Assembly (NCBI GenBank): GCA_964059195.1
Contig: CAXKWD010000006.1
Coordinates: 2,162,530 to 2,226,529 of the forward strand
Length of the DNA stretch: 64,000 nt
Reading direction: 5' to 3'
Source: Ectobius pallidus
Taxonomy: Eukaryota; Arthropoda; Insecta; Blattodea; Ectobiidae
Made by a program: the position numbers and the translations under genes. Positions 28,635 through 40,696 of the stretch are shown in pieces; the first letter of the stretch is position 1; each line of letters starts with the position of its first letter. The notes below the pieces were generated by a model. It was not told where the DNA came from. It was given only the letters and a program-made list of their open reading frames with translations, and made no database searches.

Positions 28635-30823
28635 TAATCAATCAATCAATCAATCACTTTATTTTCCAAGCGACAATATACATTGTATAGGAAATTGTCA
28701 AGAGCAGTGAATAGTTAATAGTTAATGACCATACAAGTATTCTTCAACAGAATAAAAACATTTCTCGATCAAAAATTCTTTCAGTCCCTTCTTGAACAAT
28801 GAAACCTTATTTGCAGTCTTGAGGTTCACAGGAAGGTTATTAAATAATTTGGGCCCAAGTACATTTGGGGATTTACATCCTACATTACATTTTTTAAAAG
28901 GTATATGATAATCTGCACATTGTCTTGTATTAAATGCATGAAGACTCTTATTCTGGACAAATACGTCCCGATTATGGAATGCGTATGTGCACAATTCAAA
29001 TATAAATAAACTAGGAATAGTCATAATATTAAAAAGTTTGAAATATTCTCTACACGATTGTGTGAAATGTAATCCTGCAATGCATCTGATTATTCTTTTT
29101 TGTGCCAAAAAAACATTTGGGACTAAGGTAGACCATCCCCAAAAACCAATACCATATCTCACACGACTTTCAACATGTGAATAATATAAAGATATTAGCT
29201 GTTTTGTAGTTAGTACAGTTCTTAAGTTTCTGATAGCATATGATAAAGAATGAAGTTTGGAAGCTAATAGATTACAATGATCCTTAAAATTTAAATTCCG
29301 ATCAATATTCAATCCTAAGAATGTTGTTGAATTTGATTCAGGAATCATTACACCATTTATAAACAGATCCATTTCATCAACCTTTTTTTGTGAATTATGA
29401 AAGTGTAAATACACTGTCTTAGTCGGATTCATATGTAGTGAATTTGTGCAGAACCATGTATGTACATTATTTAAAAGATTATTGCATAAATTCTTTAGGG
29501 TGATTTGACATTTATCAGATACAATTAGTGATAAGTCATCAGCATACATCGTGCATGAAACAGAAGATGGAAAAGCTTTAAATATATCATTCACATATAA
29601 GATGAAAAGTACAGGGCCCAGAACCGAGCCTTGTGGAACCCCAAGGTTGACATTAACAGTGTGAGACCTTGCCGAGGAATTCTGATTATTCTTGCAATAA
29701 GACAGATTTACATATTGGCTTCGATTTGAGAGGTAGGATTGAATCCATCTGAGTGGTACACCATTAATATTATATTAGGACAGTTTAGACAATAGTAAAT
29801 TATGCTGAACACAGTCGAATGCCCTGCTGAGATAACAGAATATTCCAATTGGACATTCATCAGACTCAATATAAGACACAAGTTTATCATAAAAATCACC
29901 AATTGCAGATATAGTAGATCTATTGGATCGAAAACCATGTTGATGATCGGAAATTATACTTCTATAATTAAGAGAGTAAAGCAGTCTGTTTAGAAAACAG
30001 TATTCAAACATTAATGAGAAACAATAAGGCACAGTTACAGGTCGATAATTTGTTATCTCAAGAGGATTACCTTTCTTGTATATTGGAATAACCTTACCTA
30101 ACTTCAGCATCTGAGGAAACTTCCCAGAGCAAAAGGAAAGATTTATTAAATATGTAAAAGGGTTCACTATGGCATTTAGAATCCTTCTCAGCAAGAAACA
30201 TGGAATATCATCAGGTCCAGAAGAGTACTTATCTTTCAATTTTAATTTCATTAAGTTATAAAATTCATCTTCTGTAAATGGATAGAGTAAAAGATCATTA
30301 TGATTATCGTTTTCAAAAACATTAAAATTAGAATCACTTTGCAAAGACGATTGACTTACAATTTGTTCAGGTACAGATTTAAAAAACATATTAAAAGCAT
30401 TGGCTATATTGTATGGATTTGATGTGACATTACCATCAATGTTAATAGATAAATTCGATGTTTTGCGGTTATTCTGTGTTAAATCAGAGATTATTCTCCA
30501 TAGTGATTTAGTAGAGTTCTGTGAATTTAATATTTTATCTTGATAGAACTGCATTTTTGTAGTTTCAACTAATTTCCTGTGTTGTTTCTTTCTTTCCAAA
30601 TACTTGTCTCTAAATTAGGTTATATTCTTAGATAATATATAAAGGTCTTTTAGCTGCTTACTTGACTTTCTTATTGTGTCATTTACCCAACTTTTGGAAA
30701 TGTTGTTTTTAAAATGCTTCCGAAGCGGAAAGTACAGATTAAAATAATACAATACTATATCATGGAAGTATTTGAAAGCTTCATCAACATCAGTTATTGA
30801 ATATAGTTCACACCAGTTTTCTA
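28635..30823 (-). mobile_element. 5'-truncated CR1-like LINE inside BEL-2 gag
   Basis: The element starts in the endonuclease-to-reverse-transcriptase linker and ends in a (GATT)n tail (plus strand aatcaatcaatcaatcaatc at about 28636-28655). The interrupted gag frame can be read across both joints. At most four bases (atta) could be a target duplication, so there is little or none. The protein end (FYSVEEYL) resembles that of the LINE in BEL-1 (FYNLEEYF), which suggests the same clade. Confidence 0.88.
28722..30599 (-). pseudogene. LINE reverse transcriptase, truncated and broken
   Basis: Upstream pieces (29775-30599) carry the fingers and motif A, and the rest (28722-29594) carries the catalytic loop and C-terminal part. 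Visible motifs are PIYKKGNPLEITNYRPVTV, QHGFRSNRSTISA, GVPQGSVLGPVLF, CTMYADDLSLI and FLGLNIDRNL. Motif A reads CYLSRAFDC where CDLSKAFDC is expected, so the catalytic aspartate is gone. A frame break lies near 29770. There is no usable start codon at the 5' end because the element is truncated. Confidence 0.88.
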
Positions 30824-31306
30824 TAATGAGATAAACATTTCTCTGAATGGCAACCAGTCTTGGATATGACCATAAAAGTTGGGCAAATCTATTTTTGGTA
30901 AGTTTACTTTGGGCGTGTTGGCAGTAGCTTGAGGTGGAGCTAGATTTTCAGGCTGATTGAAGTCAGGTTGTATGAAAATGGCTTCATACTGTCTGATGAG
31001 TTTGAGTGCTAGGCCTATAGCTGAATAATATTTAGTTTCAAAGTCCTTTCGTTCACGTTCAGCTTCAGGATCACAGTCTAGAAGTTCCAATTTAGTTCGG
31101 TATTCATCAAATTCATTGTGGAGAGATTCCTCACGGGTTAAATGAAACTTAACCTCGTCTACGTTATCATCAGTCACTGTAATGCCTTCAATGTATTGTT
31201 TAAACCTAGTGAGTGTACCTTTTATGATGGCACGTTTTTGCGTGTAATGTTTCTCTTGAGATGCTTGAGAAGCTATAGCTTGAGAAGTTGATTCGTTTTC
31301 AGGCAT
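30824..31306 (-). pseudogene. BEL-2 gag N-terminal part
   Basis: It begins at an ATG with the same upstream context as BEL-1 (aacaccATG) and aligns with BEL-1 residues 1 to about 155, including KRAIIKG, LTRFKQYIEG and PNFYGHIQDWLPFREMF. It runs into the LINE at ISL. The remainder of gag resumes at 28634. Confidence 0.9.
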
Positions 31307-31641
31307 GGTGTTAACTGGGAGGGCGGTGTATTATAGGAACAGTCACGTACCTTACAAATTGCTCTGTTGTGGCTGACTGTCCAGAAGCTTCGTATTGTAT
31401 TCCTCCTCTCTTCAGCTCCTCTAATAGCGCTAGTACTACAATATTCTTGCTTCGGATTGTTTGCTGAAGATCATACAATTGAATTTGTATAACACAATAA
31501 TAAGATGTTGAGATGAGAAGTGTAGGTTCGGACGGAACCAAGAATGGTAGAATGCAGGCACGGTGAGGACCAAGGAATATTGGATTCCAGGTCCGGATGA
31601 CCAAGAAACATTAGAATCCAGGCCCGGTGGACCAAGAAATA
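31307..31641 (-). repeat. BEL-2 leader with ~31-bp tandem units and probable primer-binding site
   Basis: Positions 31534-31641 hold three to four units of about 31 bp, each starting with a form of gga(a/c)ccaag and containing (g/a)attccaggyccgg. The LTR-proximal unit gives CTTGGTCC on the coding strand near the LTR edge. The arrangement matches BEL-1 although the sequences differ. Confidence 0.7.
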
Positions 31642-32855
31642 TGTAGGGATTTTGGGTTAGGTAGGAATCTAGTGTACCTAACATATACGTAATGAGTTTC
31701 TCTTACTATTTATTCCTTCTGGTAGCTAGTTTAGCAGTGGATAATAAGAAATAATATCAATATAATTCAACAAGAGGTAACAATTTATTTGCTCATATAT
31801 CCAAAGTAGTACAACATTGTTACTGAAACGAACTGTCAATGTAGTTGTTTATATTAATATTGAATAGCCTTAGCTCTTGTTTAAATGTTCTAGCTATTTT
31901 TAGCTGAACTTTGATTAAATACATATTAAGCGGAGGTGGCAAATTGCCCAAACACTGCGTAAAATTTATACATGCAGAATATTACAATTCCTTCAAAATG
32001 AGAGCTCATCACATTTGAGCTAATAAATATGTAGAAATGCGAACCCTGCACCAAGTGCCAAATGGTTCGAGACAATTATATATGCTGCCATGCTGTGGGA
32101 AAATTATTAAATTTAACCTTGTATTAGTCTACATTGTGCGTACTTAACTTTAGGTTTGTAGAGAGTATGTATGCTGTCCTGGACTCGTATGAAAGTGTTA
32201 ATAAATGCCTATTATCCCAATCGATGAGGTTATGTATTGACGTCTGCTATGCTGAGGTTGCTACTGGAAGCTGTTGTAGTTGATGGCTTCTTTGCCTTTT
32301 GGCCCAAGTCTGGAAGTTCTCTTATGCTACATCATCTGCGTAGTGTAGAATAGTAAAACGAAGTCTGGGTACCAAAGTAGCGGTACTGGGATTCGGCTAA
32401 GGTGCTTGCCTTAAGAGTTCGATGAAAAGTGAATACGAGTCAAACAGGTTTGCTTACGTAACCCATCTAGAATACATAGAGTGCTTTCAGTTTCTCGATG
32501 GAAGTAGCGTAGAAACTTCTCGAAACTTCTATCATGAAATACGGCGTATGTATAACATCTTCATATTTAAAAGATCTGGAAAACTGAGAGAAACTGTTTA
32601 ACTAATTGTTATATGATTAAAGTTTTAGAGCATCATGATAACTTTATAAAAGATTAATAGAATTTCGAGATATCGATACAGACATCGATTCACCCATAAA
32701 ACCAATGGTAAATAGTGTTTTAAGAGTGTGTTCTTATCATTACAGTATTCCAAAGAGAATATTTATTAAGTGCTTTCAGTAATGTTTCACAAAAGAATAT
32801 ATAAAAATGAAACTTCGAAACATTAAATACTTAACATTTCTCCTGAAATGTTACA
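31642..32855 (-). repeat. BEL-2 5' LTR
   Basis: 1214 bp pairing with 22941-24143. It ends GAAATGTTACA and is followed by the target copy GTAAC. Confidence 0.92.
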
Positions 32856-32860
32856 GTAAC

Positions 32861-33110
32861 AAAACACATTTTCACTTCCTCTACCCGTACGAAAGGTAAT
32901 AAAGGTTCCTACTCAATGTTTTTAACATGCACACCTGATTTTGAATTCTCCTGAATCCAATAGTATTTTGTGGAACGTGTCTGTGTAAGTGTGTCAATGA
33001 TCAGCGTGGCTTGAGAACTAAACATCGTGTATAAATAAAATATTTCGATAGCTGGTGATCTGACACGAAGATTGACGACTTTTTCTTACTTTCGTACGAT
33101 ACCCTTATAC
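32861..33110 (+). repeat. Dispersed repeat 'X', left part of a split copy
   Basis: Homologous to 53646-53875 (cacttcctctacccgtac, tgtttttaacat, gaacgtgtctgtgt, ggcttgagaactaaacatc, agattgacgactttttctt). In the 53.6-kb copy the sequence runs straight on; here it stops at ttatac, where a 5.8-kb insertion begins, and resumes at 38869. Confidence 0.75.
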
Positions 33111-35247
33111 TGTCACGTTGCAAAATCTTGACCAGTTATAAACAAGAGATATTTGAACTTGGGCACTATATGCGCTGTTGAAGTGAACAAGAAGAAACAA
33201 GTGCGCATGCGCGACGGTTATTAATTCAAAAGAAAGAGACGGTTTAAATTTGCTGAGGAGGTGTGAGATAGTGAGTTGGAGTGGGAGACAACAAGAGCGA
33301 GGAGGTGGTCGATGCTCCTTTTGGGCTCAGCCCACCCTGGATGTTGCGCATTCCCGCGGAAGTTATAATGGTTTTGAAAAGTCAGGTAGTATCAGACAGA
33401 ATCGGTGAGTCAGAACAATAGCGAGGAGGTGATCACAGCACACCCCACCCGGGCTGGTGCGCAGTGCACAGAAAGTTATATTAATTGTTGGTAGACAGTC
33501 AACAAGAAATAACCGGTTATAGTGAATGGACACTGTATCTAGGATTCGATTAGTAAGAGTGAACCGTCCGACAGTAACCTAGTTAAGAAGTAAATCAGTG
33601 AAAAATTTACTCAGTGCCGAAAATAAGTTAACGGGCTATCAGTCAAAAAGTTGAACATTTTTAAATTTCAGAAATATGGAAGTTCATAAAGAATAGCAGT
33701 GAGAGAAAAGAAGTGAGCTGGCTTTGAGAAGTTGAGTAAGAAGGTTGGGAGGAGAAAGAGAGGATTTGGGTGGACGGGGGATGGAGTAGCAGCAGCTGAG
33801 ACGTCGGAGTCGCCTGACGTTCTAAAAACGGAACGTGGAAGGACAGCTGAACCAGGAGAATATCGACCGATGGTTGTGAAGAGATAGCAGGTAGCTGGTT
33901 TACGGAGAATATTGGTTGGCTTACGTGTGTGCCGCTTGTGAGCAAATATCTACTTGAGAAGAGGAATATGATGGAATTTAATTGTTGCTTAGAATCACAA
34001 CGAGACCCATTGGAAGTTGGACAACGACGGTAGGAGGTCTACACGAAAATGGTGGAAACATCGCAAAACTACTGTCGGTTGAGTAATATATATATATTCA
34101 ACTTAATAATTTTGAACTGTAAGAGTTGTGGTTAGGTAATTATGATGAAATATGTAATTTTTGGGGCAGTCAGCCTGTTGTTAAACGGGACAGTGGGCTT
34201 TATTGATTGAGCGAATATGGCGCCGTATCCATATAGAAGTTAGGTTTGAGATAAGAAGAAATGCTGATTCTCGTGAGCGTTTGCGGCGCCTTAGCCGTGA
34301 GGTGGTGAGATGATTGGTAAGTGTTAGTCTCTTCTACGTGTCCATCTGTATTAGCCAAAGTAATAAATTATTTGATTGTAATAGTTTGGAGACCATATTC
34401 GGTTCAAGAAAGTAGTAGATTGAAAGTAGGATTTGTACAGAGAAAATGACCCGTAGTACGAGTAGTATGGGGAATGAGGAAAAAATAATGGGTTTAAATT
34501 AACTTTGAAGACAGTAAGAAAAGTTTAGTCATGTAATTCAAGTTCAGAGTTAAGAGAGACGTAACAGGAACGTTAGGTTAAAGAGGAATCTTTGAATAGA
34601 AAAAATGGAAGTAAAGGTTTATTAGAAAAAAGTTGGTTGGGGTGAGATGTAGTTTCGAAATGCAATCCGAAAAGGAATTTAGAAACTTAAATTTTCACTA
34701 GGCCAAAAGAGTTAAGAAGAAATTATTGTAGAAAAAATTGATTAAGTTGAAAAAAGAATTTATGAAAGTAAAGTTGAAAATAAAATGACCTAAGTTAAAG
34801 TGGAATAAAAATTCAAAGTAAATTTAAACCAATGTAAAATAAATAGTAAAAGTGTGTTGCTTTAGATTAGCAAAAGTTAAGACATGAAAGAAGTGAAGAA
34901 AGAGAAAAAGAAAGAAAGAAAGAAAGAAAATATATCTAATAATTCCTATGAAAAGTATTTATAGCAGAAAATAAAAATAATTGTTGGTATATGGATTCTT
35001 GGGGTTATGTGAAAACCCGTGGTTCAAGACAAGAGAAAAAAGCGTAAAATGAAAAGCTAGTAGTAGGCCTTTGAAAGACTGAAACTAGATTAATTCTGTA
35101 GTTATTGAAGGAAGTTACTAGAGTTTTTGGTGGGTCATGGCAACTATTCGCCCCACGTGCAGTTATATACTTGTCAGGGTCCTTCCCCTACGAATTGACA
35201 AATTATATATATTTTTTACGACATCCTTGTGTCATCGGTTAGAGGGG

Positions 35248-35349
35248 AGATGTCAAGTTGTCTGTTTCGGAGGTCTATCGCCGTGGTTAAATTTCTGGAG
35301 ATGTCAAGTTGGTTGTTTCGGAGGTCTATCGCCGTGGTTAAATTCCTGG
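35248..35349 (+). repeat. 51-bp tandem duplication
   Basis: Two adjacent units (35248-35298 and 35299-35349), each starting agatgtcaagttg and ending ggttaaattyctgg, differ at about two positions. It is a recent local duplication within the unclassified insertion. Confidence 0.9.
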
Positions 35350-35651
35350 ACATAGGACTAAATTTCGTTTTCATTCTTCTACATTATCTTTTCTATCTTA
35401 GAAAAAATCATTCTCTTTAGACTGGACTGACAGGGACAGACTACCATAAGGTTATACAGTAAAAAATTGTTAAGAAAAGAAAATGGAATTAATTGTAATT
35501 GATAAGAAATATTTAAAGAAATATATTCCATTGTTGTGTTGATAAAGAAAGTTTCATAAAAAGATAATTTCAGTTGTTTAGAAAGATGTGAAAAACATAA
35601 ATGGAAAGTGATAAAATTTTGTGTGGTAAAAGAATACCATAAATATATAGT

Positions 35652-38273
35652 TGTTGGTTTGGGTACCTAACAGAATTTAGGAAATGGAATTTTGTAATGT
35701 AAAGGACTTATATAGGAAGTTGATATGCTTGAATTTTAGTTTTATCTTATTCTTCTTCTCTGGTAGTCTTGATAATCTTCTACTTCTCTTCTTTTCTTCC
35801 TTCTGGTAGCTAGAATCTGTAGTATTTAATTTAATTTTATTTTCACTTGGAAAAGTTCAGGATGTGATGCAAGGTTTGTACACTTCACTAGAAGATGCTA
35901 TTTTTTTCCTCAACAAATAACTATGGTTATTTTATTGAAAAATTAACACTATACAGTTTGCAATGTAGATTAGTTGAGCTATATTTAGCTCAAAGGTACT
36001 ACTGCAGTTTATTCAAGCTGCACGTAGGAAAAAGAGGAGCTGCATGCTTGCCAAATCTCCCAAATAGTGATAAGCACTGAATTACTTTAATATAAGCAAT
36101 ATAGCTAGACCATTCTAGGATTTTGTGAGATTGACAATTATTCATAAGATTGTAACTTATCTTTTGATGAGACTTCATTGATGTATATATATGAATCCAT
36201 TAGCCAGACCATTGCTTAGTATGGGGAAGTACAATTACAGATGCTGTAGTAAATGCTGCAGTTGCGGATCCTTGAGTAAAGTCCTCTGGAATGGTGGCCA
36301 ATAGCGAGTCATCAGGCTGTCGGCCTCACTTCCAACGACTGCAAACTACGCTCCACGGGATTCCAGGGCTGCTCCATGCTCCAGGTCCAAGCTGGTTACG
36401 TGCTGTGGATTGATGCGATGTTCATGGCGAGCGTTGCTGTAGATGCTGTTTATAGTAAATGTACTGTAGTGATATATACAGACTTGAGGTCTGCTAGATA
36501 AGTTTGGGGTACACCCTTACGAAGCGAAGGTAGCTGATGAAGTGAAAAATCTAACGGCTGTAAATGCGTTCACATAAACATCTTACAGGGAGTCGTATTC
36601 ATAAATCTGATGGAACGCTATTCTTGAACATTCTAGACGCTTCCATCGTAAATCAGAATAATGTTACGTAGAAAAATATGCTCTAAGCCTTCTGGAACAT
36701 ACCGAAAGACATTGGAGAGAATTTGTTTTACTAAGCAATAGGTAAATATAGAGAAATTAATAAATTTCCTATGTTAAGTGATCTAGATTTTCGCTACTCC
36801 ATCTGTAGAGGGAAGTAAGAAACTATCGATATCGAACAATGATTATCGATAGCAAAGAGTATGTGATTTCAGCCTCTTTGGCCTTAATTTATAGCGTAAA
36901 AGAGCTTCTAAATGCAAATTTGAATCAGAATTAGTTTGCATATAGTATTTTGGTGCATTTAGTGAATTTATGATGGCTAATAGAAGTTACATTTGCATTT
37001 AATGTGATTTTTAAATCCTTGATCGACAATCGATATCTGGTCGATGTCGGTAAAGAAGCTTTCTCAGTTGCGAGTTAGTTTTAACATTAAATTTAATGCT
37101 AAAGCCAATATTAAAGAGAATAAATGCTTGAGAAACCTTCTTTGTGTAGTATAAGAGGTTATATAATAGCTCTTTTTATTATTTAAAGTGTAAATAAAGA
37201 AATATAGGCGTGCCAAGATTTCTCGTTTCTATGACTGGTATTAGTGCCATCTAGCGGCTAGTATTAAGAATTTATTTCTTTACATTTGGTATGAAATTGT
37301 AATAAATAAGCTCTAAGCTCTGTGAACTTACTGTTGGGGACAAGAACGGCATATAACCCTGCCGTAGAGGGAATATGATAGGTAGGGATGTTAATTAGAA
37401 TCTCTGGTAGGAGGACCAATTATTGCCTTAGCAATAATAATAAAGGAGGAGAGCTAGTTGGACTAATCGAGGTCGTTGGATACAGGGATCCACGGATGCA
37501 ATTGGAACCAAACCTTTCACATGTAACAAAACTATGGAACTCTTTTATTCACACGATATATGTTTAAATAAATGCACTGAATTAACTGAATGATAAACTG
37601 AATAACAAATAAGCTGAAATAAGATTGCAACACTTGTAATAACCAATGTACTGAGATTGGCAGGAAAGCTGGACACGTGGCAATAAATGTTCTTTATTTA
37701 TGCCAGTACTAATTATTATATCAAAACACTTGGAATTCTGTCCCGAATTAATGGAAGCACAGTAGAATAAGTATTCTTGATATTAATTACACTGTATAGC
37801 TGATTCAATGTGAACGCGTGTGGTTGCACAATGCTCTCGAACTATATACGAGCTTCAAGACGGATCTATGAAGCCGAGACTATTGAAATTACTGTAATTA
37901 GTGTAACTTAATTACTCGCACACGACAATACTTGTATCTTGAAGTATTCTGTACTAATTCGCGATTTAAGAGCAAAAGCCACTGTGGATATTGTCTTGAA
38001 AAGGCGCGAATTGAAGAGAAGCGATTCACACGACTGCTTTATGTGAATGCTAGACGCTGACTGATCTGGCGTAACGCCGATGAATAGGCACGAGGCCTCT
38101 CAAATATGCACCTGCCACATAGCTGGCCGGAGAAAGAGCGCTAAGAACACGTATCAATCCGCTGAAAACTGCTGAGCTAATGCAAGTAGATTTAGCGGAG
38201 AGTTTGAACAGAAAGACTAACTAGACATGTATAAAAATGCTAGTAAAACATGTAGCTTGCTCCAACACTTACA
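35652..38273. mobile_element. BEL-like solo LTR (about 1.7 kb) interrupted by another LTR
   Basis: It starts TGTTGGTTTGGG and ends GAACTTACA, flanked by ATAGT (35647-35651 and 38274-38278). Words shared with the BEL-2 LTR (ccttctggtagctag) and similar cgatatc-rich stretches suggest BEL/Pao. Only one LTR is left, with no internal coding region, so it is a solo LTR. Without the inner insertion and its extra target copy it is about 1680 bp. Confidence 0.7.
37332..38267. mobile_element. Solo LTR nested in the BEL-like LTR
   Basis: 936 bp with inverted ends TGTTGG...CCAACA (left TGTTGGGGACAAG; right, reversed, TGTTGGAGCAAG), flanked by CTTAC at 37327-37331 and 38268-38272. TGTTGG ends are usual for several LTR families. 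There is no coding frame. The superfamily is not determined. Confidence 0.75.
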
Positions 38274-38872
38274 ATAGTATTGATGGTTGTTTGATACACT
38301 TAAAGGTGCTTAATAAGTAACGTTGGAATAAATAAAATGTGTTGTAACTAGAACTGGAAAAGGAAAATAACCAGAAAGATTACTATTGATTTATAACAAA
38401 AACTTTGATAATTGTTTTGAAAATTATTCAGTTCATATTTTAATGTTGCAATGAATACACTAGAACCTGACCCATTCTCCATTGTTTAAAAGCTAGTCGA
38501 GAGGCATAAATTGTCTCAAAGGACTTAAATTGTGGTTAAGAAAAATGATAATAATAAGAATTAATTGGTGGACTGATAGTAATATAATTTGAAGAAATTG
38601 TGGATGGCGACCAAAAATATATGTATTCCACAGTAGAAAAAAACTTAATGAATTAGTAAGAATTACTTATGGTGAAGATATTTGGGAAACACCCTGTAAT
38701 GTTGTTGAAATGTTTAAGTGCATTCTTTGTACAGCTTAAAGTTGAGAGTACAGGTGCTTGTTCACGTATCACTGAACTAGCTCATTGACACAGATGTAGA
38801 CTTTGTTACGTAAATTAAATGGTTAATACTGAAGACTTTGAATTCACGTAATTATTAAGTCCCTCACAATAC

Positions 38873-39520
38873 TGTATTTTGAAGGGTAGTTATAAGCCAG
38901 ATATGTCTGTCTGTCTCGAACCCTATAGCCGCTATGTTGGGTCGAAGGGGCCTCCAGGTGGAGGTTTCTGTTACCGGTACCTAAATTAATTTTGTTACGC
39001 TTATTTTTCGAGAGAGGACAAAGGGACAGGTGGTAAGCCCATCGCCTCTCAACCCCCCTCAGAAGACCAATTTAATACTTGGACGTGAAAGGGGCGAGAA
39101 ATTTTGTCCAGCTGCTCTAATTTAGGCTTGGAGTTCTTTTGCGTGCCGTAAATCTACAATACGGGCCCCACAGCTTAAAGTCCCTCCCGGAGGACTCCGT
39201 GCCCAGGATTTTTACGTCCTGATAAACACATCGACAGCGGCCAGCTATAGTTTCTACAAACTCAGGCTTTTAAATCTTACATCTTGGGATGAGATTAAAA
39301 TATACTTTCATTTTTCACTATTTTATCAAAAACGGCTCTAACAATTTTGTTTAAATTTTCTACACGATTTTCATATAAGCTAAAGAGCTATAGAATTTTT
39401 TATTTCAAAAATTTTCCAATAAATTATCTGAAACGTGGTTATAAACAACCAAATACTTCATTGGTACATGAAGGTTAGAGGAAATCATGTGTAGGCTATA
39501 TTTTACATGAGAATTTTTAA
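38873..39520 (+). repeat. Dispersed repeat 'X', right part, with a further short insert
   Basis: The sequence continues repeat X (ttttgaagggtagtt; then tacaaactcaggctttta, acaatttgtttaaattttc, ggttataaacaac) as in 53875-54160. Between about 38905 and 39245 there is a ~340-bp GC-richer block (gggtcgaaggggcctccagg to cgacagcggccagctat) that is absent from the other copy. It is probably a SINE or similar short insertion, with no clear tail or duplication. Confidence 0.6.
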
Positions 39521-39914
39521 TAAATTTATCTGCTTCGTCGAAATTTGGACTTATATTGAGTTACATTAGTACTTTTATCATCGGATCATCATAAGTTACT
39601 TGCGTTTGATAATTCTTGAATAAAGTAATTCGGATAAAAGTTAAATGTTGTTAGGTGAAAACATTTTCTTTGTAGGCTTGTATAAAGTAATTTTAAAAAT
39701 CTCAACATCATTAGTGTTTGTATCTTCATAATGATCATCTTCATCAATGTCATAATCACTATTCCGAGAGTCTCAAATAAACCGAAAAACAAAGATTAAC
39801 AGTCTTTATACATGGATTCAGGGAACATAGTGTAGGAAATGTACCTGCACCTCAACGTTGCAATACAGAATCGCTGTCCCACTCACTGTCTTCATTCTGT
39901 AAACAAGGAATGTG
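39521..39914. other. No gene recognised
   Basis: AT-rich, no credible frame and no match elsewhere in the window. Confidence 0.35.
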
Positions 39915-40217
39915 GAGAGCCGGCAATCTGCCTGACAACCAGTTGCCAAAAGAATATAATAGCATTGTTCCCTAATCCGAAAATCTGCACCGACTTCGAC
40001 ACCGACAAAGAACAGGTGCTCTGTTAGTCGCGTGTCTTTCCCCAGTGTTGCCGCTGTCATTCACTGCTTAAGTGCTGTGGTACGTATTTGGCAACATTAT
40101 ATTGGACTGCAGACAACTGTGAATACACCTAATTACCTTTCTATTCCTCGAAGAGGATACGGGTGGCAGCAGGTAGGGAAAGTTCTTGGAAAAAGAGTCT
40201 TTAAAAAGTGGTACCCA
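39915..40217 (-). mobile_element. MITE-like repeat, copy 2 (opposite orientation)
   Basis: The reverse complement matches 20531-20850 at roughly 80% by eye: tgggtaccactttttaaaga, ggtaattaggtgtattcac, ttgtctgcagtcca, atgacagcggcaacac and gtcggtgcagattttcgg. No coding region. Confidence 0.55.
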
Positions 40218-40690
40218 GTCTATGTAATATATTCCGTTGCATAGGCCTGCTTGTGAGGGTTTTGCGTACATATGTACATAAAATATTTGCTGCCTTTAAA
40301 TTACTGCTGTTGTGAAGTTTAGAATAAGTCTAGAAGATCCTACAATAATTTTTAGTCTTGACTCAGGAATGCCACATTCTCCTCATGTGTACAGGTCATA
40401 TTGAGACTTGAGATAACTGATCGGCCGTGTAATGGTTATTTGCAGTGCCGTACTTAGTCAAGTTACTTAAGCATGTGATAATTTTATTCACCACAAATTT
40501 ATTCTTGAGTAAGTAGGCAATGATATTATTGCCTTAGTTGTGTGAAGTAACATAATGAGTCATGTTTTCCCGAAAATATAAAAATAAAATATTTGTAAAA
40601 AGTCTAAAAGTACTTTCATAAGGTTTATGATAATTGACTGATTACATATTTTCGGAACATTTTTATCTTGTACAAATTAATTAATTAATT
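40218..40690. other. No gene recognised
   Basis: AT-rich spacer between the MITE-like repeat and the composite repeat. Nothing recognised. Confidence 0.35.
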
Positions 40691-40696
40691 AAGTTA

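Larger units (their letters stand above)
22941..32855 (-). mobile_element. BEL-2: decayed BEL/Pao retrotransposon
   Basis: The minus-strand element is bounded by GTAAC at 22936-22940 and 32856-32860. The LTRs are 22941-24143 and 31642-32855, both starting TGTAGGGATTTTGGGTTA and ending GAAATGTTACA on the plus strand. Its proteins are clearly related to BEL-1, but the LTRs are of a different family. Gag-pol carries frameshifts, stops, a deletion and a LINE insertion (28635-30823), so it is dead. Confidence 0.94.
33111..38868. mobile_element. Unclassified TG...CA insertion with 4-bp TSD, itself carrying nested LTRs
   Basis: The borders come from comparing the split repeat X with its intact copy at 53.6-54.2 kb. 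The insert starts TGTCACG, ends CTCACA and is flanked by ATAC (33107-33110 and 38869-38872). Without the nested BEL-like LTR it is about 3.1 kb. It has no frame with a recognisable product. A GC-richer part (33180-33480) contains two related copies of a block (gcgaggaggtg...aagttata). Next come purine-rich stretches, an AAAG microsatellite (about 34908-34935) and a 51-bp tandem duplication at 35248-35349. I see no second LTR inside. A very long solo LTR of a gypsy-like element, or a large non-autonomous LTR element, would fit. Confidence 0.6.

Noticed and set aside
34215..34240. tggcgccgtatcc as a retroviral-type primer-binding site
   Set aside because: No LTR end precedes it and no matching second LTR exists in the window, so it is probably chance.
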